Translations under genes and position numbers: made by a program
Notes under the pieces: generated by a model
The model's database searches: none
What the model was told of the DNA's origin: nothing
The model's input: the letters and a program-made list of their open reading frames with translations, nothing else
Part shown: piece after piece, positions 1 to 7,941 of the stretch
Numbering within the stretch: the stretch's first letter is position 1
How the letters are laid out: every line of letters starts with the position of its first letter
DNA from: CAZESH01 sp964514665
GTDB taxonomy: Bacteria; Bacillota; Bacilli; Paenibacillales; KCTC-25726
Assembly (NCBI GenBank): GCA_964514665.1
Contig: CAZESH010000079.1
Coordinates: 1-15,147 of the forward strand
Direction of reading: 5' to 3'
Length of the DNA stretch: 15,147 nucleotides

Positions 1-1
1 G

Positions 2-466
2 CGTGCGATGGGCTTTAAAGACGAACTGAAAAAATACCCGGATATCCATATCGTACAAGAGGTTAATTCAGAGACGGATAATTCCAAAGATGCCGACGCA
101 TTGAAAGCGGCTCTGCAGGCACACCCCGGTGTGACCGGCATCTCCACCCTGGTTGCTTCCGGTCCGGTGGCGGCGGCCACAGCTGTTCGCGAACTTGGCA
201 TGACCGGCAAGGTGAAAATCGTGGGCGACTCGAAGGATGATTCGACATTGAAGCTGCTGGAGAACGGAGAGATCTATGCCACGGTTGCGATCAAGACGCG
301 TATTGAGCCTTACGTCGCATTGAAGATGCTGTATCTCAAGAATCACACCAATCTTTCGATATCTCAAAATGACAAAGCGGCGGGCGTCGATGTATTGCCC
401 AACCGTGTCGACATCGGTACCTTTGTCATTTACAAGGATACGGCGAAATACTTCTACCTCAATTGA
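2..466 (+). CDS. Sugar ABC transporter substrate-binding protein, 3' part (ribose/inositol type)
   Basis: This is the C-terminal part, about 154 residues, of a periplasmic-binding-protein-like (RbsB type) lipoprotein. The reading frame is open to the left edge, so the start and signal peptide lie outside the window. The visible part fits the second half of the type 1 sugar-binding fold: a GFKDEL helix after the hinge, a stretch on how many steps ahead a target lies (DADALKAALQAHPGVTGI), the VASGPVAAATAVRELG helix, the strand KIVGDSKDD and the typical ENGEIYATV segment. It sits 81 bp before the matching ATPase and permease genes, which supports a role in binding an extracellular sugar or cyclitol. 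The ligand cannot be read from this piece. The family is fairly sure; the substrate is unknown. Confidence 0.88.
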   Translation, partial: RAMGFKDELKKYPDIHIVQEVNSETDNSKDADALKAALQAHPGVTGISTLVASGPVAAATAVRELGMTGKVKIVGDSKDDSTLKLLENGEIYATVAIKTRIEPYVALKMLYLKNHTNLSISQNDKAAGVDVLPNRVDIGTFVIYKDTAKYFYLN

Positions 467-483
467 CATCGTTTCAGGAACAA

Positions 484-515
484 GGGGAGGCTGCACCGGA
501 AGGTGCGCCTTCCCC
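484..515 (+). promoter_or_regulatory. Intercistronic hairpin between binding-protein and ATPase genes
   Basis: Eight outer pairs (GGGGAGG plus C against G plus CCTTCCCC, with one bulged T on each side) enclose a 5-bp inner stem GCACC/GGTGC closed by the loop GGAA. No T-run follows, so this is not a standard terminator. Hairpins in this place between a binding-protein gene and its transporter genes commonly shield the upstream mRNA from 3' decay, giving more binding protein than membrane components. That role is inferred from position. Confidence 0.6.
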
Positions 516-547
516 AATAAGATCTCATATCTGCGAAGGGGATTGGC

Positions 548-2059
548 ATGACGGAAAATGGAACGGTAACCAAGCTGCTCGAAGCTCATGATCTAAGCAA
601 AGCTTTTTATGGTAACAAGGTGCTTGATGCGGTGAGTTTTGATCTGGATTATGGAGAAGTTCTGGGTTTGGTTGGCCAGAATGGGGCCGGTAAAAGTACA
701 CTTGTCAAGATTCTTACCGGCGCACATCAGCCTGACAGCGGAACCATTCAAATTGAAAGAAAACCGGCCAAGCTCACGGATATCCGCACAGCCAATGAGA
801 GTGGAATAGCATTGGTGTTTCAGGAACTTTCTCTGGCTCCCAATATGACAGTGGCAGACAATATTTTTGTTGGAAACATACCAACCAATTCTTTAGGGAT
901 TGTGGACAGACAAAAGCTTTATTTGCAATCTCAAGAACTCATCAATCGATTCGCCGTAGATATCAAACCCGACGACTTGGTGCAGAACCTGTCTGTCGGC
1001 AAGCGGCAGATTGTGGAGATTCTGAAGGCGATTTCAAAGAAGCCCAAGGTTTTGATTCTGGATGAACCGACCTCGTCGCTTGAGGAAAGTGAAATTCAGG
1101 TGTTGTTCAACTTTATTGAAGAATTGAAGAAGAATAAACTCTCCATTATTTATATTTCGCATCACATGAGCGAAATATTCCGGATTGTCGACCGGGTGAT
1201 GGTCTTGCGGGACGGGAAGAAAATCGGGATTTATCGGCGCGAAGAAATCAATGTCGAGGATCTCATTCGGCTAATGATCAACCAGGATTTGGACGCGTTT
1301 ATGGGGGGGGCGGATCAGTCCTTTATCGGGAACGATCCCGTACTGGAAGTCAGGGGTTTGACATCGGAACCATTGTTCCAGGACATTGACCTTGTTGTCA
1401 ACAAGGGCGAAATCCTTGGCATTACCGGCATAGTCGGATGCGGAAAGACCGAATTGTGTCAGGCCTTATATGGTGTTTTTCCGGTTAGTCAAGGTGAAAT
1501 GCATCTCGACAAAAAGAAACTGCCCCTGAAAGGTCCAAGCGAAAGCAAGAAGAGGGGTATTCTCTTGATACCTGAAAACAGGAAAACACAAGGGTTGTTC
1601 TTGAATGATTCTGCCCAAAACAATACAATCGCCAGTATTCTATCCAAGGTTTCACATAGGGGTTTTCTGAAAAACAGAAGGATCTGGGAGATCGCAGAAC
1701 ATTTCAGAATCAAACTAAAGATCAAGCTGCAATCTTTGGATCAAACCGTATGTTTCCTTTCCGGAGGAAATCAGCAGAAGATCCTCGTCGCAAAGTGCGT
1801 GGCGGCTGAACCAAAGCTGCTCATTGCCATGGACCCCACCCGCGGCATTGACATCGCATCGAAAGCCGACATCCATCGGCTTCTTCATGAATTGGCCCGC
1901 AAGGGAATGGCCATTATCATGGTCTCTTCAGATCTTGATGAACTAATCAGTATGTGCGATCGAATTACGGTCATGAACTACGGAAAAATCGGTCGAACTT
2001 TCCCTCGTGACCAGTTTAATACCGGACAGATTTTATTGTCCATGCACCAATCTAATTAG
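548..2059 (+). CDS. Sugar ABC transporter ATP-binding protein (RbsA/MglA type, two ATPase domains)
   Basis: A 503-residue cytoplasmic ATPase that powers sugar import, with two fused nucleotide-binding domains as usual for the CUT2 class. Domain 1 has Walker A at residues 43-51 (GQNGAGKST), signature LSVGK at 148-152 and Walker B LDEPTSS with D172 and E173. Domain 2 has a Walker A-like GIVGCGKT at 294-301, signature LSGG at 404-407, and a degenerate Walker B, AMDPTRGID, where D429 falls at the usual catalytic Glu position and M428 at the usual Asp. Asymmetric second sites are common in CUT2 ATPases, so this need not mean loss of function. The ATG at 548 follows an AAGGGGA ribosome site. The permease gene begins 18 bp downstream. 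The imported sugar is not known. Confidence 0.93.
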   Translation: MTENGTVTKLLEAHDLSKAFYGNKVLDAVSFDLDYGEVLGLVGQNGAGKSTLVKILTGAHQPDSGTIQIERKPAKLTDIRTANESGIALVFQELSLAPNMTVADNIFVGNIPTNSLGIVDRQKLYLQSQELINRFAVDIKPDDLVQNLSVGKRQIVEILKAISKKPKVLILDEPTSSLEESEIQVLFNFIEELKKNKLSIIYISHHMSEIFRIVDRVMVLRDGKKIGIYRREEINVEDLIRLMINQDLDAFMGGADQSFIGNDPVLEVRGLTSEPLFQDIDLVVNKGEILGITGIVGCGKTELCQALYGVFPVSQGEMHLDKKKLPLKGPSESKKRGILLIPENRKTQGLFLNDSAQNNTIASILSKVSHRGFLKNRRIWEIAEHFRIKLKIKLQSLDQTVCFLSGGNQQKILVAKCVAAEPKLLIAMDPTRGIDIASKADIHRLLHELARKGMAIIMVSSDLDELISMCDRITVMNYGKIGRTFPRDQFNTGQILLSMHQSN

Positions 2060-2077
2060 TGAGGGGTATTAAAAACT

Positions 2078-3046
2078 ATGAATTCTGGCAAATCAAATTT
2101 TGGTCAACTCATCTATCGCTTCTGGTCGATTAAAGAAGTACCGCTCTTTCTCGTCGTATTGTTATTGGTGACTGTTTTGTCGATTATCAAGCCAAGTTTT
2201 ATCATTCCCGGCAATATTCATGCCGTTTTCCTGGGAGTTTCCTTTGAGTTGATCATAGCCATTGGCATGACGCTGTTGCTTATTATGGGCGGATTTGACC
2301 TGTCTGTGGGCTCGATAGCCGGTTTCAGCGGGGTTATTCTCGGTCTTTCCATCAATGCCGGCTTTGGTGTGACGGGGTCGATCATCCTGGCCCTTGTAGC
2401 TGCCACTATGGTGGGAATCGCAAATGGTTTTATCATAGCGAAACTGCGTGTCAATGCGCTGATCACGACATTGGCCATGATGATGATCGTACGCGGCTTG
2501 ATTTATATTTTGACTAAAGGTGTGGGCATTACGAATCTGCCGGATTCCTTCAATATGATCGGACGTGCGAACTGGTTCGGAATTCAGGTTCCCATTTACA
2601 TTACATTCATACTTGTCGTGATCTTTGGCATCCTGTTTGCACGTTCCGGTTGGTTTCGGCAATTCTATTTCATCGGCGGCAATGAAGAAGCGGCCCGCTT
2701 GTCGGGCATCAAGGTGGATCGCTTGCGGATTTTTGCATACAGTTTCACCGGACTTATGGCAGGCTTGGCAGGTCTCCTTCTTGCAGCCCGGATGGGCGGC
2801 GCGATTCCGACACAAGGACAAAACATCGAGATGGATATCATTGCCGGATGTGTGATTGGAGGCAGTTCGCTGTCAGGCGGAGCAGGCACGATGACCGGCT
2901 CGTTCCTTGGTATGTTGATTATGGCTCTTGTACTGAATGCATTCAACCTTCTTGGCGTCGATATTTATTGGCAGCGAATGATTCTTGGTCTTATTTTGCT
3001 GGCCGCCGTACTGGGAGATACACTGCGCAGGAGAAAGTCGGAGTAA
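2078..3046 (+). CDS. Sugar ABC transporter permease (RbsC type)
   Basis: A 322-residue, highly hydrophobic membrane protein of the CUT2 (RbsC/XylH/MglC) permease family, forming the translocation path for the sugar delivered by the upstream binding protein. Family marks include the GGFDLSVGSIAG segment in the first third, the GGNEEAARLSGIKVDRLRI cytoplasmic loop starting near residue 200 that contacts the ATPase, and the glycine-rich GGSSLSGGAGTMTG segment near the C terminus. About eight to ten membrane segments are visible by eye. The end is basic (LRRRKSE). The ATG at 2078 follows a GAGGGG ribosome site 12-17 bases upstream. About 100 bp separate it from the next gene, with no good terminator, so co-transcription is likely. 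Confidence 0.93.
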   Translation: MNSGKSNFGQLIYRFWSIKEVPLFLVVLLLVTVLSIIKPSFIIPGNIHAVFLGVSFELIIAIGMTLLLIMGGFDLSVGSIAGFSGVILGLSINAGFGVTGSIILALVAATMVGIANGFIIAKLRVNALITTLAMMMIVRGLIYILTKGVGITNLPDSFNMIGRANWFGIQVPIYITFILVVIFGILFARSGWFRQFYFIGGNEEAARLSGIKVDRLRIFAYSFTGLMAGLAGLLLAARMGGAIPTQGQNIEMDIIAGCVIGGSSLSGGAGTMTGSFLGMLIMALVLNAFNLLGVDIYWQRMILGLILLAAVLGDTLRRRKSE

Positions 3047-3146
3047 GATATGAAGCAGTAAAAAAGAATGAAATTTTGTTAATTAAATCATAGATTTTTT
3101 TGCGAAGTGTATATTTTTTCGCCTATTTTCAGATGGAGGGATTATA

Positions 3147-3941
3147 ATGGGAGTGGAACTGGAGTTTGTTATCGATCAATTGAAAGTGAGTATTTTCAAG
3201 ACCCGTGAGCTCATGGGACAAGCGTGCGCCAAAGAGGTGGGAGCCATCATCCGCCGGCTGCTTTCCCAAAAGGAGCAAGTAAATATCATGTTTGCATCCG
3301 CCCCTTCACAGCTTGATATGCTGAATGTATTGATGTCGGAGGAAGGTATTGACTGGGGTCGGGTGAACGCCTTCCATTTGGATGAGTACATTGGATTGCC
3401 TTCCAATGCCCCCCAATCCTTTGGCAATTATCTCAGAGTTCGCTTTTTTACGAAGCTGCCTTTTCGGCAAGTCTTCTATATGAACGGGAACGCCCCCGAT
3501 ATTGCCGGAGAATGCCGGCGCTATTCGGAATTGCTGCGGAATCACCCGCTGGACATTTCGTTCCTTGGAATAGGTGAAAACGGACATCTTGCTTTCAATG
3601 ACCCGCACATTGCAAATTTTGACGATCCATTGCTTGTCAAAACAAATGATCATTTAGACTCCCTTTGCCGGCAGCAGCAGGTTACAGACGGATGGTTCAA
3701 GAGCATTGACGATGTTCCGTCCAGGGCAATTACAGTCACTTTACCAGCCCTTATGGCTGCGACATACGTCTTTGCGAATGTGCCCGGAAGCACCAAGCAA
3801 AAAATCGTCAAGCAATGCCTTGAGGGACCTATATCCATTGATTGTCCGGCAACGATCATGCGCAGCCATAAAGAGTCCCGGCTTTTCCTCGACCGCGATT
3901 CTGCCGAGTTATTGGACCTGAACAAACTTGCAGCAATCTGA
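3147..3941 (+). CDS. NagB/6-phosphogluconolactonase-superfamily protein, divergent glucosamine-6-phosphate deaminase-like
   Basis: A 264-residue protein of the NagB/RpiA/SOL fold. It keeps the family's HLDEY motif (H77, D79 as the likely enolising base) and GIGENGHLAFNDP, with H147 as the expected catalytic His. Asn145 stands where E. coli NagB has Asp141, and Asp152 stands where NagB has Glu148. The usual TGGTP phosphate loop is replaced by FASAPSQ (residues 49-55), and the SRT arginine segment of classical NagB is not seen. It has the RQQQV, VPSRAITVTLPALM and CPATIMRSH blocks typical of a separate NagB-like subfamily. Classical NagB turns glucosamine-6-phosphate into fructose-6-phosphate and ammonia; here a related amino-sugar deamination or isomerisation is likely but the substrate is open. 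The ATG follows GGAGGG at 3135-3140. nagA starts 38 bp downstream. Confidence 0.82.
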   Translation: MGVELEFVIDQLKVSIFKTRELMGQACAKEVGAIIRRLLSQKEQVNIMFASAPSQLDMLNVLMSEEGIDWGRVNAFHLDEYIGLPSNAPQSFGNYLRVRFFTKLPFRQVFYMNGNAPDIAGECRRYSELLRNHPLDISFLGIGENGHLAFNDPHIANFDDPLLVKTNDHLDSLCRQQQVTDGWFKSIDDVPSRAITVTLPALMAATYVFANVPGSTKQKIVKQCLEGPISIDCPATIMRSHKESRLFLDRDSAELLDLNKLAAI

Positions 3942-3979
3942 TGCGGAAATATAAATCATAAAGAAACGGAGGTGGCGCT

Positions 3980-5173
3980 ATGCGGACAATATTCATCAAT
4001 GCCAAAGTCATTACCCCTTATCGTATCCTCACCCAAGGCGGGATTGTAGTAGAGGGCGGAAAAATCTCGGAAGTTTTCGAAGGCCAAAATCCGGAGGAGA
4101 AGCCTGACGATGTAGTGATTGATGCGAAGGGATATTACCTTTCACCTGGTTTTATCGACATTCATACGCATGGGGCCGGCAATGCCGATTTCATGGACGG
4201 CTCCTTGGAATCTGTATGCACCGCATGCAGAGCGCATATGCGGTTTGGTACAACCTCAATTGTACCCACGACGCTGTCCAGCCGGAAGGATGAGCTGTAC
4301 GGCAATCTCAGAAATATCGAAGAAGCGGCAGCAATTAAAGACCATATGCCTGAAATACTCGGAATTCATATTGAAGGTCCATACCTTTCCCCGGCGCAAA
4401 ACGGAGCGCAGGATCCCAAATATCTCAGAAATCCTGATGCGGAAGAATACAGGATGATTCTTGAGAACTTCCCGTCCGTTGTTAGATGGACAGTAGCTCC
4501 GGAACTTCCGGGGGCACTGGAAATGGGACGCTGGATGCAGGAGAACGGCATTGTCGCTTCCATCGGGCACTCGGATGCGGTATATGAGGAAGTTCTTCAA
4601 GCTAACGAGAACGGCTATACGTTGTTGACGCACTTTTTCAATGGCATGTCCCGGTTGACCCGGAAAAATGCCATCATGCATCTCGGTGTTGCGGAAAGCG
4701 GGCTTTTGATAGACGATTTGACGGTGGAGATTATTGCCGATGGCAAGCATTTGCCCCCGAGTTTGCTGAAGTTGATCTACAAAGTCAAGGGAGCAGACCG
4801 GATTTGTCTGGTTACCGATTCCATGCGCGCCGCAGGTCTTGATGTGAAGGAAAGCATCATCGGCAGCCTTTCCAACGGCCAGCGTGTGGAAATTGAAGAC
4901 GGCGTTGCATACATGCCCGGCCGCAGCAGCTTTGGCGGCAGTGTCGCTACGGCTAACCGTCTGGTGAACACGATGGTCCGAATGGCGGACGTTCCGCTTC
5001 ATGAGGCAGTGAAAATGTTGACGCTTGTTCCCGCCCGGGTCTTGGGGGTTGACGGTCGTAAGGGCAGTGTGGCGAGAGGCAAGGAGGCGGATATTATTCT
5101 GTTTGATGAGAATGTTGATATCAAGCTGGTAATGGTAAATGGAAATGTTTGGGTTGATCAGATATGGCCGTAA
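3980..5173 (+). CDS. nagA: N-acetylglucosamine-6-phosphate deacetylase family amidohydrolase (NagA-like)
   Basis: A 397-residue cytoplasmic amidohydrolase expected to remove acetate from an N-acetyl amino sugar, normally GlcNAc-6-phosphate. The metal and catalytic residues are present: HTH at 62-64, E132 in HIEGP, H197 in GHSDA, H218 in THFFNGM and D280 in VTDSMRAAG. Gln144 in NGAQDP matches the GAQ form of Bacillus-type NagA rather than the GAH form of E. coli. The HREPG substrate loop of classical enzymes is replaced by TRKNAIM (227-233), although an Arg is kept, and the His of IADGKH is kept. The start at 3980 follows an excellent GGAGGTGG site. The 3' end overlaps the regulator gene by 10 bp. 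The deacetylase chemistry is well supported; the exact substrate, phosphorylated or not, is not. Confidence 0.88.
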   Translation: MRTIFINAKVITPYRILTQGGIVVEGGKISEVFEGQNPEEKPDDVVIDAKGYYLSPGFIDIHTHGAGNADFMDGSLESVCTACRAHMRFGTTSIVPTTLSSRKDELYGNLRNIEEAAAIKDHMPEILGIHIEGPYLSPAQNGAQDPKYLRNPDAEEYRMILENFPSVVRWTVAPELPGALEMGRWMQENGIVASIGHSDAVYEEVLQANENGYTLLTHFFNGMSRLTRKNAIMHLGVAESGLLIDDLTVEIIADGKHLPPSLLKLIYKVKGADRICLVTDSMRAAGLDVKESIIGSLSNGQRVEIEDGVAYMPGRSSFGGSVATANRLVNTMVRMADVPLHEAVKMLTLVPARVLGVDGRKGSVARGKEADIILFDENVDIKLVMVNGNVWVDQIWP

Positions 5174-6183
5174 CCATCAAGGATGTCGCAAATGAGGCCA
5201 ATGTATCGATTGCAACCGTGTCGCACGTGATCAACAAGACCCGGTATGTAAGCGATGATGTCACCGCTCGAGTTCTCAATGCGATTGAGAATTTGGGGTA
5301 TTATCCCAATCACCTGGTCGCGGGTTTGCGCGGCAAAAAAACCTATACGGTTGGACTGGTGCTTCCGAGTATTTCCAATGAAACGTTTGGCTTGCTTGTC
5401 GAAAGGATTCAAAAGATCCTCTTCAAATTCGGCTACAACCTTATAATTTGCAATACTTCCTATGACACGGTTCTCGAACAAGACGCATTCGACACCCTTC
5501 TGATGAAAAAAACCGATGCGATTATAGCCATCCCGACTTCCAGTGACGGCGACAAGCTCAAAAAGATTAAAGAGATGGGGATTCCGGTTGTTCTGGTTGA
5601 CCGCAGCATCAATGATATCAAAATGGACACGGTACGGATCGACAACTTCAAAGGATCTTATGACATGATCTGCCATTTGATCGCTCTGGGGCACAGGTCG
5701 ATCGGATACATCGACAGGAAAGTCGACCAGTCGCACTCGCTTGAACAGAAGATGGGATACAAGAAGGCTCTTGAAGACCATGGGATCCCTTATAATCCCG
5801 AGAATGTGGTCCATTCAAGCGGATACGACTACAAGTCCGGAAGTGACGCTGTAAAAAGATTGCTCCAAAAAAACCCCAACATCACGGCAGTGTCCGCTTA
5901 TTATGATATCGTCGCATTCGGTGCGATGCGCGGCCTCCTTGATATGGGGTATCGCATACCCGAGGATATTTCCATAGTCGGATATGACGGAATGCCGTTT
6001 ACGGCAGCCTCGTCTCCCCGGTTGACAACCGTTCTTTACCCGGTGAACAAACTTGCCAAGGAAACCTGCAATCTGGTCATCAAACGGCTGGAACAAAAAG
6101 ATGCCCGGGAAGAAAAGGAATCGGATATCGTGATCATGCCCAAATTGATCATTCGCGAATCAATTGGACCAGCCCGAATATAA
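5164..6183 (+). CDS. LacI-family transcriptional regulator
   Basis: A 339-residue repressor-type protein. The N terminus is a LacI helix-turn-helix (TIKDVANEANVSIATVSHVIN, residues about 4-24) followed by the hinge helix region (YYPNHLVAGLRGKKT). The rest is a sugar-binding effector domain with the usual marks: VGLVLPSISNETF, VVLVDRSI, LIALGHRSIGYI, and ISIVGYDGMPFTAASSPRLTTV. It starts inside the end of the deacetylase gene (10-bp overlap) without a strong ribosome site close to the ATG, which points to translational coupling. It probably controls this catabolic operon in response to the imported sugar or an intermediate. Its operator is not evident in the operon gaps; the two AAGCGCTT-core sites before the MFS gene are LacI-type in form, but could equally be CcpA sites. 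Confidence 0.93.
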   Translation: MAVTIKDVANEANVSIATVSHVINKTRYVSDDVTARVLNAIENLGYYPNHLVAGLRGKKTYTVGLVLPSISNETFGLLVERIQKILFKFGYNLIICNTSYDTVLEQDAFDTLLMKKTDAIIAIPTSSDGDKLKKIKEMGIPVVLVDRSINDIKMDTVRIDNFKGSYDMICHLIALGHRSIGYIDRKVDQSHSLEQKMGYKKALEDHGIPYNPENVVHSSGYDYKSGSDAVKRLLQKNPNITAVSAYYDIVAFGAMRGLLDMGYRIPEDISIVGYDGMPFTAASSPRLTTVLYPVNKLAKETCNLVIKRLEQKDAREEKESDIVIMPKLIIRESIGPARI

Positions 6184-6243
6184 ACCGTGTCGGTCAGATG
6201 CAATCTTAACTTTTACATTATATGGGTACTGGAGGATGAACAG

Positions 6244-7728
6244 ATGAAAAAGTACGGCTTATTCATAAACAATGAATGGATGGAATCATCCGACCATAAA
6301 TATATAACTTCTTATTGCCCTGCTACCGGCGAACCGCTTGCGGAAGTGGCCGCCGCGACGGCTCAGGATGTCAACGTTGCATGCACAGCTGCACGCAACG
6401 CTTTTAATAATGGGTGGGCGGATATGGATCCGCACAAAAGAGCGGATTTGATGTTGGCGGCAGCTAAAATCATGAAAAGGCGTGAAAAAGAACTGGCAGA
6501 ATATGAGGCGTTGGATACAGGTAAACCGATATCCGAGACCATTGGGTTCGACATTCCTTTTTCCATTTATGCATTTGAATATTTTGCTAATCTTGCCCTT
6601 GAAGTCCAAGGTCATGTGATTCCGATCAAAGACGGGTTTGAGAAAGAAATTTTTGATTTTGTAACTTATGAGCCTTACGGGGTTGTTGCGGTTATCAGCC
6701 CGTTCAACTATCCTCTCCACCTGCTGACACGCAGTTTGTGTCCGGCGCTTGCCGCAGGTAATACCGTGGTTTGCAAAGCTTCCAAAATGACTCCCATTAC
6801 GACGGCCATCTTGGGAGAGATCTTTCTCGAAGCGGGTTTTCCGCCGGGGGTAGTTAATATTATATCCGGCTCCGGAGATATTGTGGGAGAAGCCCTTGCT
6901 TCTAATCAGGAAGTGGACATTATCGCTTTCACGGGCTCTGAAAGTGTCGGAAGAAAGCTCATGCATTTATCCGCGGAATCCCCGCTGATTAAAAAATTGC
7001 AGCTTGAGCTTGGCGGCAAAGGCCCGGCGATCGTAGAGCCGGATTGCGACGTGGAATCCACTGTCAATTCGCTTGTTCTCGGGTTGTGTTCGAACCAGGG
7101 CGAGGTGTGCTGCGCGATTTCCAGACTTTATCTTCATGGAGACATTTATGATGAATTCATGAAGCAATTAGTCGACAAGATGAACAACATCAAGCTGGGA
7201 GATATTCTCGATCCGCAGACGCAGATGGGTTCTTTGATCAGCAAGAGCCAATTGGAGGAGGTGGATCGTTATGTCAAGGAAGCGGTGGAAGAAGGCGCAC
7301 GGCTCCTTTGCGGAGGAGAAAGATATACGGCTTCTCCGTGCGACAAGGGAAATTGGTACAAGCCTACCGTTCTGGACAATGTGAAACGAAATTCCCGCTG
7401 TGTATGCGAGGAAATCTTCGGGCCGGTTCTGGTCGTTGAGAAATACAGCGATCTCCAGGACGCCGTCAATATGGCAAATGATACGTTTTTCGGATTGGGT
7501 GCCAACATCTTCACCCGGGATTACCGGACGGCATATTGGGCTTCAAAGAAGCTTAATGCCGGAACCATATGGGTCAATATGCCCAACGGTTCACAGATGA
7601 ACAGTCCGTTCGGAGGCAACAAGAACAGCGGTCTTGGCCGGGAATATGGCGTCTTCGGTCTGCATGAATATCTCAAAATCAAGAACAACATGTGGTATAT
7701 GGGCAAAAAGAGTTACAACTATTATTAA
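6244..7728 (+). CDS. NAD(P)+-dependent aldehyde dehydrogenase (betaine/aryl-aldehyde dehydrogenase type)
   Basis: A 494-residue soluble enzyme that oxidises an aldehyde to the acid. The start is ATG 6244, preceded by CTGGAGGATG; a GTG in the same frame at 6187 would add 19 unusual residues and lacks support. The catalytic set is complete: N155 in SPFNYP, general base E255 in LELGGK, nucleophile C289 in NQGEVCC, then EIFGPVL and the C-terminal PFGGNKNSGLGREYG. The Glu in LELGGK marks it as a hydrolytic ALDH, unlike the CoA-acylating dehydrogenase at 9952. It lies between the regulator and the kinase. In the operon it could convert a sugar-derived aldehyde to an acid feeding the kinase; that is inference, as ALDH sequence alone does not give the substrate. 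Confidence 0.92.
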   Translation: MKKYGLFINNEWMESSDHKYITSYCPATGEPLAEVAAATAQDVNVACTAARNAFNNGWADMDPHKRADLMLAAAKIMKRREKELAEYEALDTGKPISETIGFDIPFSIYAFEYFANLALEVQGHVIPIKDGFEKEIFDFVTYEPYGVVAVISPFNYPLHLLTRSLCPALAAGNTVVCKASKMTPITTAILGEIFLEAGFPPGVVNIISGSGDIVGEALASNQEVDIIAFTGSESVGRKLMHLSAESPLIKKLQLELGGKGPAIVEPDCDVESTVNSLVLGLCSNQGEVCCAISRLYLHGDIYDEFMKQLVDKMNNIKLGDILDPQTQMGSLISKSQLEEVDRYVKEAVEEGARLLCGGERYTASPCDKGNWYKPTVLDNVKRNSRCVCEEIFGPVLVVEKYSDLQDAVNMANDTFFGLGANIFTRDYRTAYWASKKLNAGTIWVNMPNGSQMNSPFGGNKNSGLGREYGVFGLHEYLKIKNNMWYMGKKSYNYY

Positions 7729-7941
7729 TGCTAATACCGTTGAAGAGTATCATACGTTGCTTCGTCCATTTACAAAACTTATTCTAATACAAATTTTTTT
7801 CTGTATAAGATCAATTGCAGGATATCTCCTTGTGCGGGAATTAGTAGCGCAGAACCTTGCAAATTCTCCCTAAGGGGCGTCCTTATCATTACTATATTTT
7901 CATGATTTTACAATATCTAGATATCGAGGAGAAGAAGACCT
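7729..7941 (+). other. 213-bp gap before the kinase gene, no clear element
   Basis: This is the longest gap inside the operon. It is AT-rich in parts and has no obvious intrinsic terminator. A short CCCTWAGGG-type palindrome lies at about 7869-7877. I found no -35/-10 pair with normal spacing that I would defend, but a secondary promoter for the kinase-aldolase-dehydrogenase group is possible because of the length of the gap. Confidence 0.35.

Noticed and set aside
2162..2821. Long minus-strand open frame of 219 codons opposite the permease gene
   Set aside because: It is the antisense shadow of a clear permease gene, rich in His, Gln, Arg and Asn in a way typical of antisense to hydrophobic codons, with no ribosome site.
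3100..3122. GCGAA/TTCGC hairpin between the permease and the NagB-like gene, considered as a terminator
   Set aside because: Only five pairs with a large AT loop and no T-run after the stem; too weak to call.
4256..5002. Minus-strand open frame of 248 codons opposite nagA
   Set aside because: Antisense to a well-supported gene; no recognisable domain or ribosome site.
6286..6966. Minus-strand open frame of 226 codons opposite the aldehyde dehydrogenase
   Set aside because: Antisense shadow; composition is not protein-like and the + strand gene has every expected motif.
7869..7877. CCCTWAGGG-type palindrome in the gap before the kinase considered as an operator
   Set aside because: Too short and seen once; chance is a good explanation.
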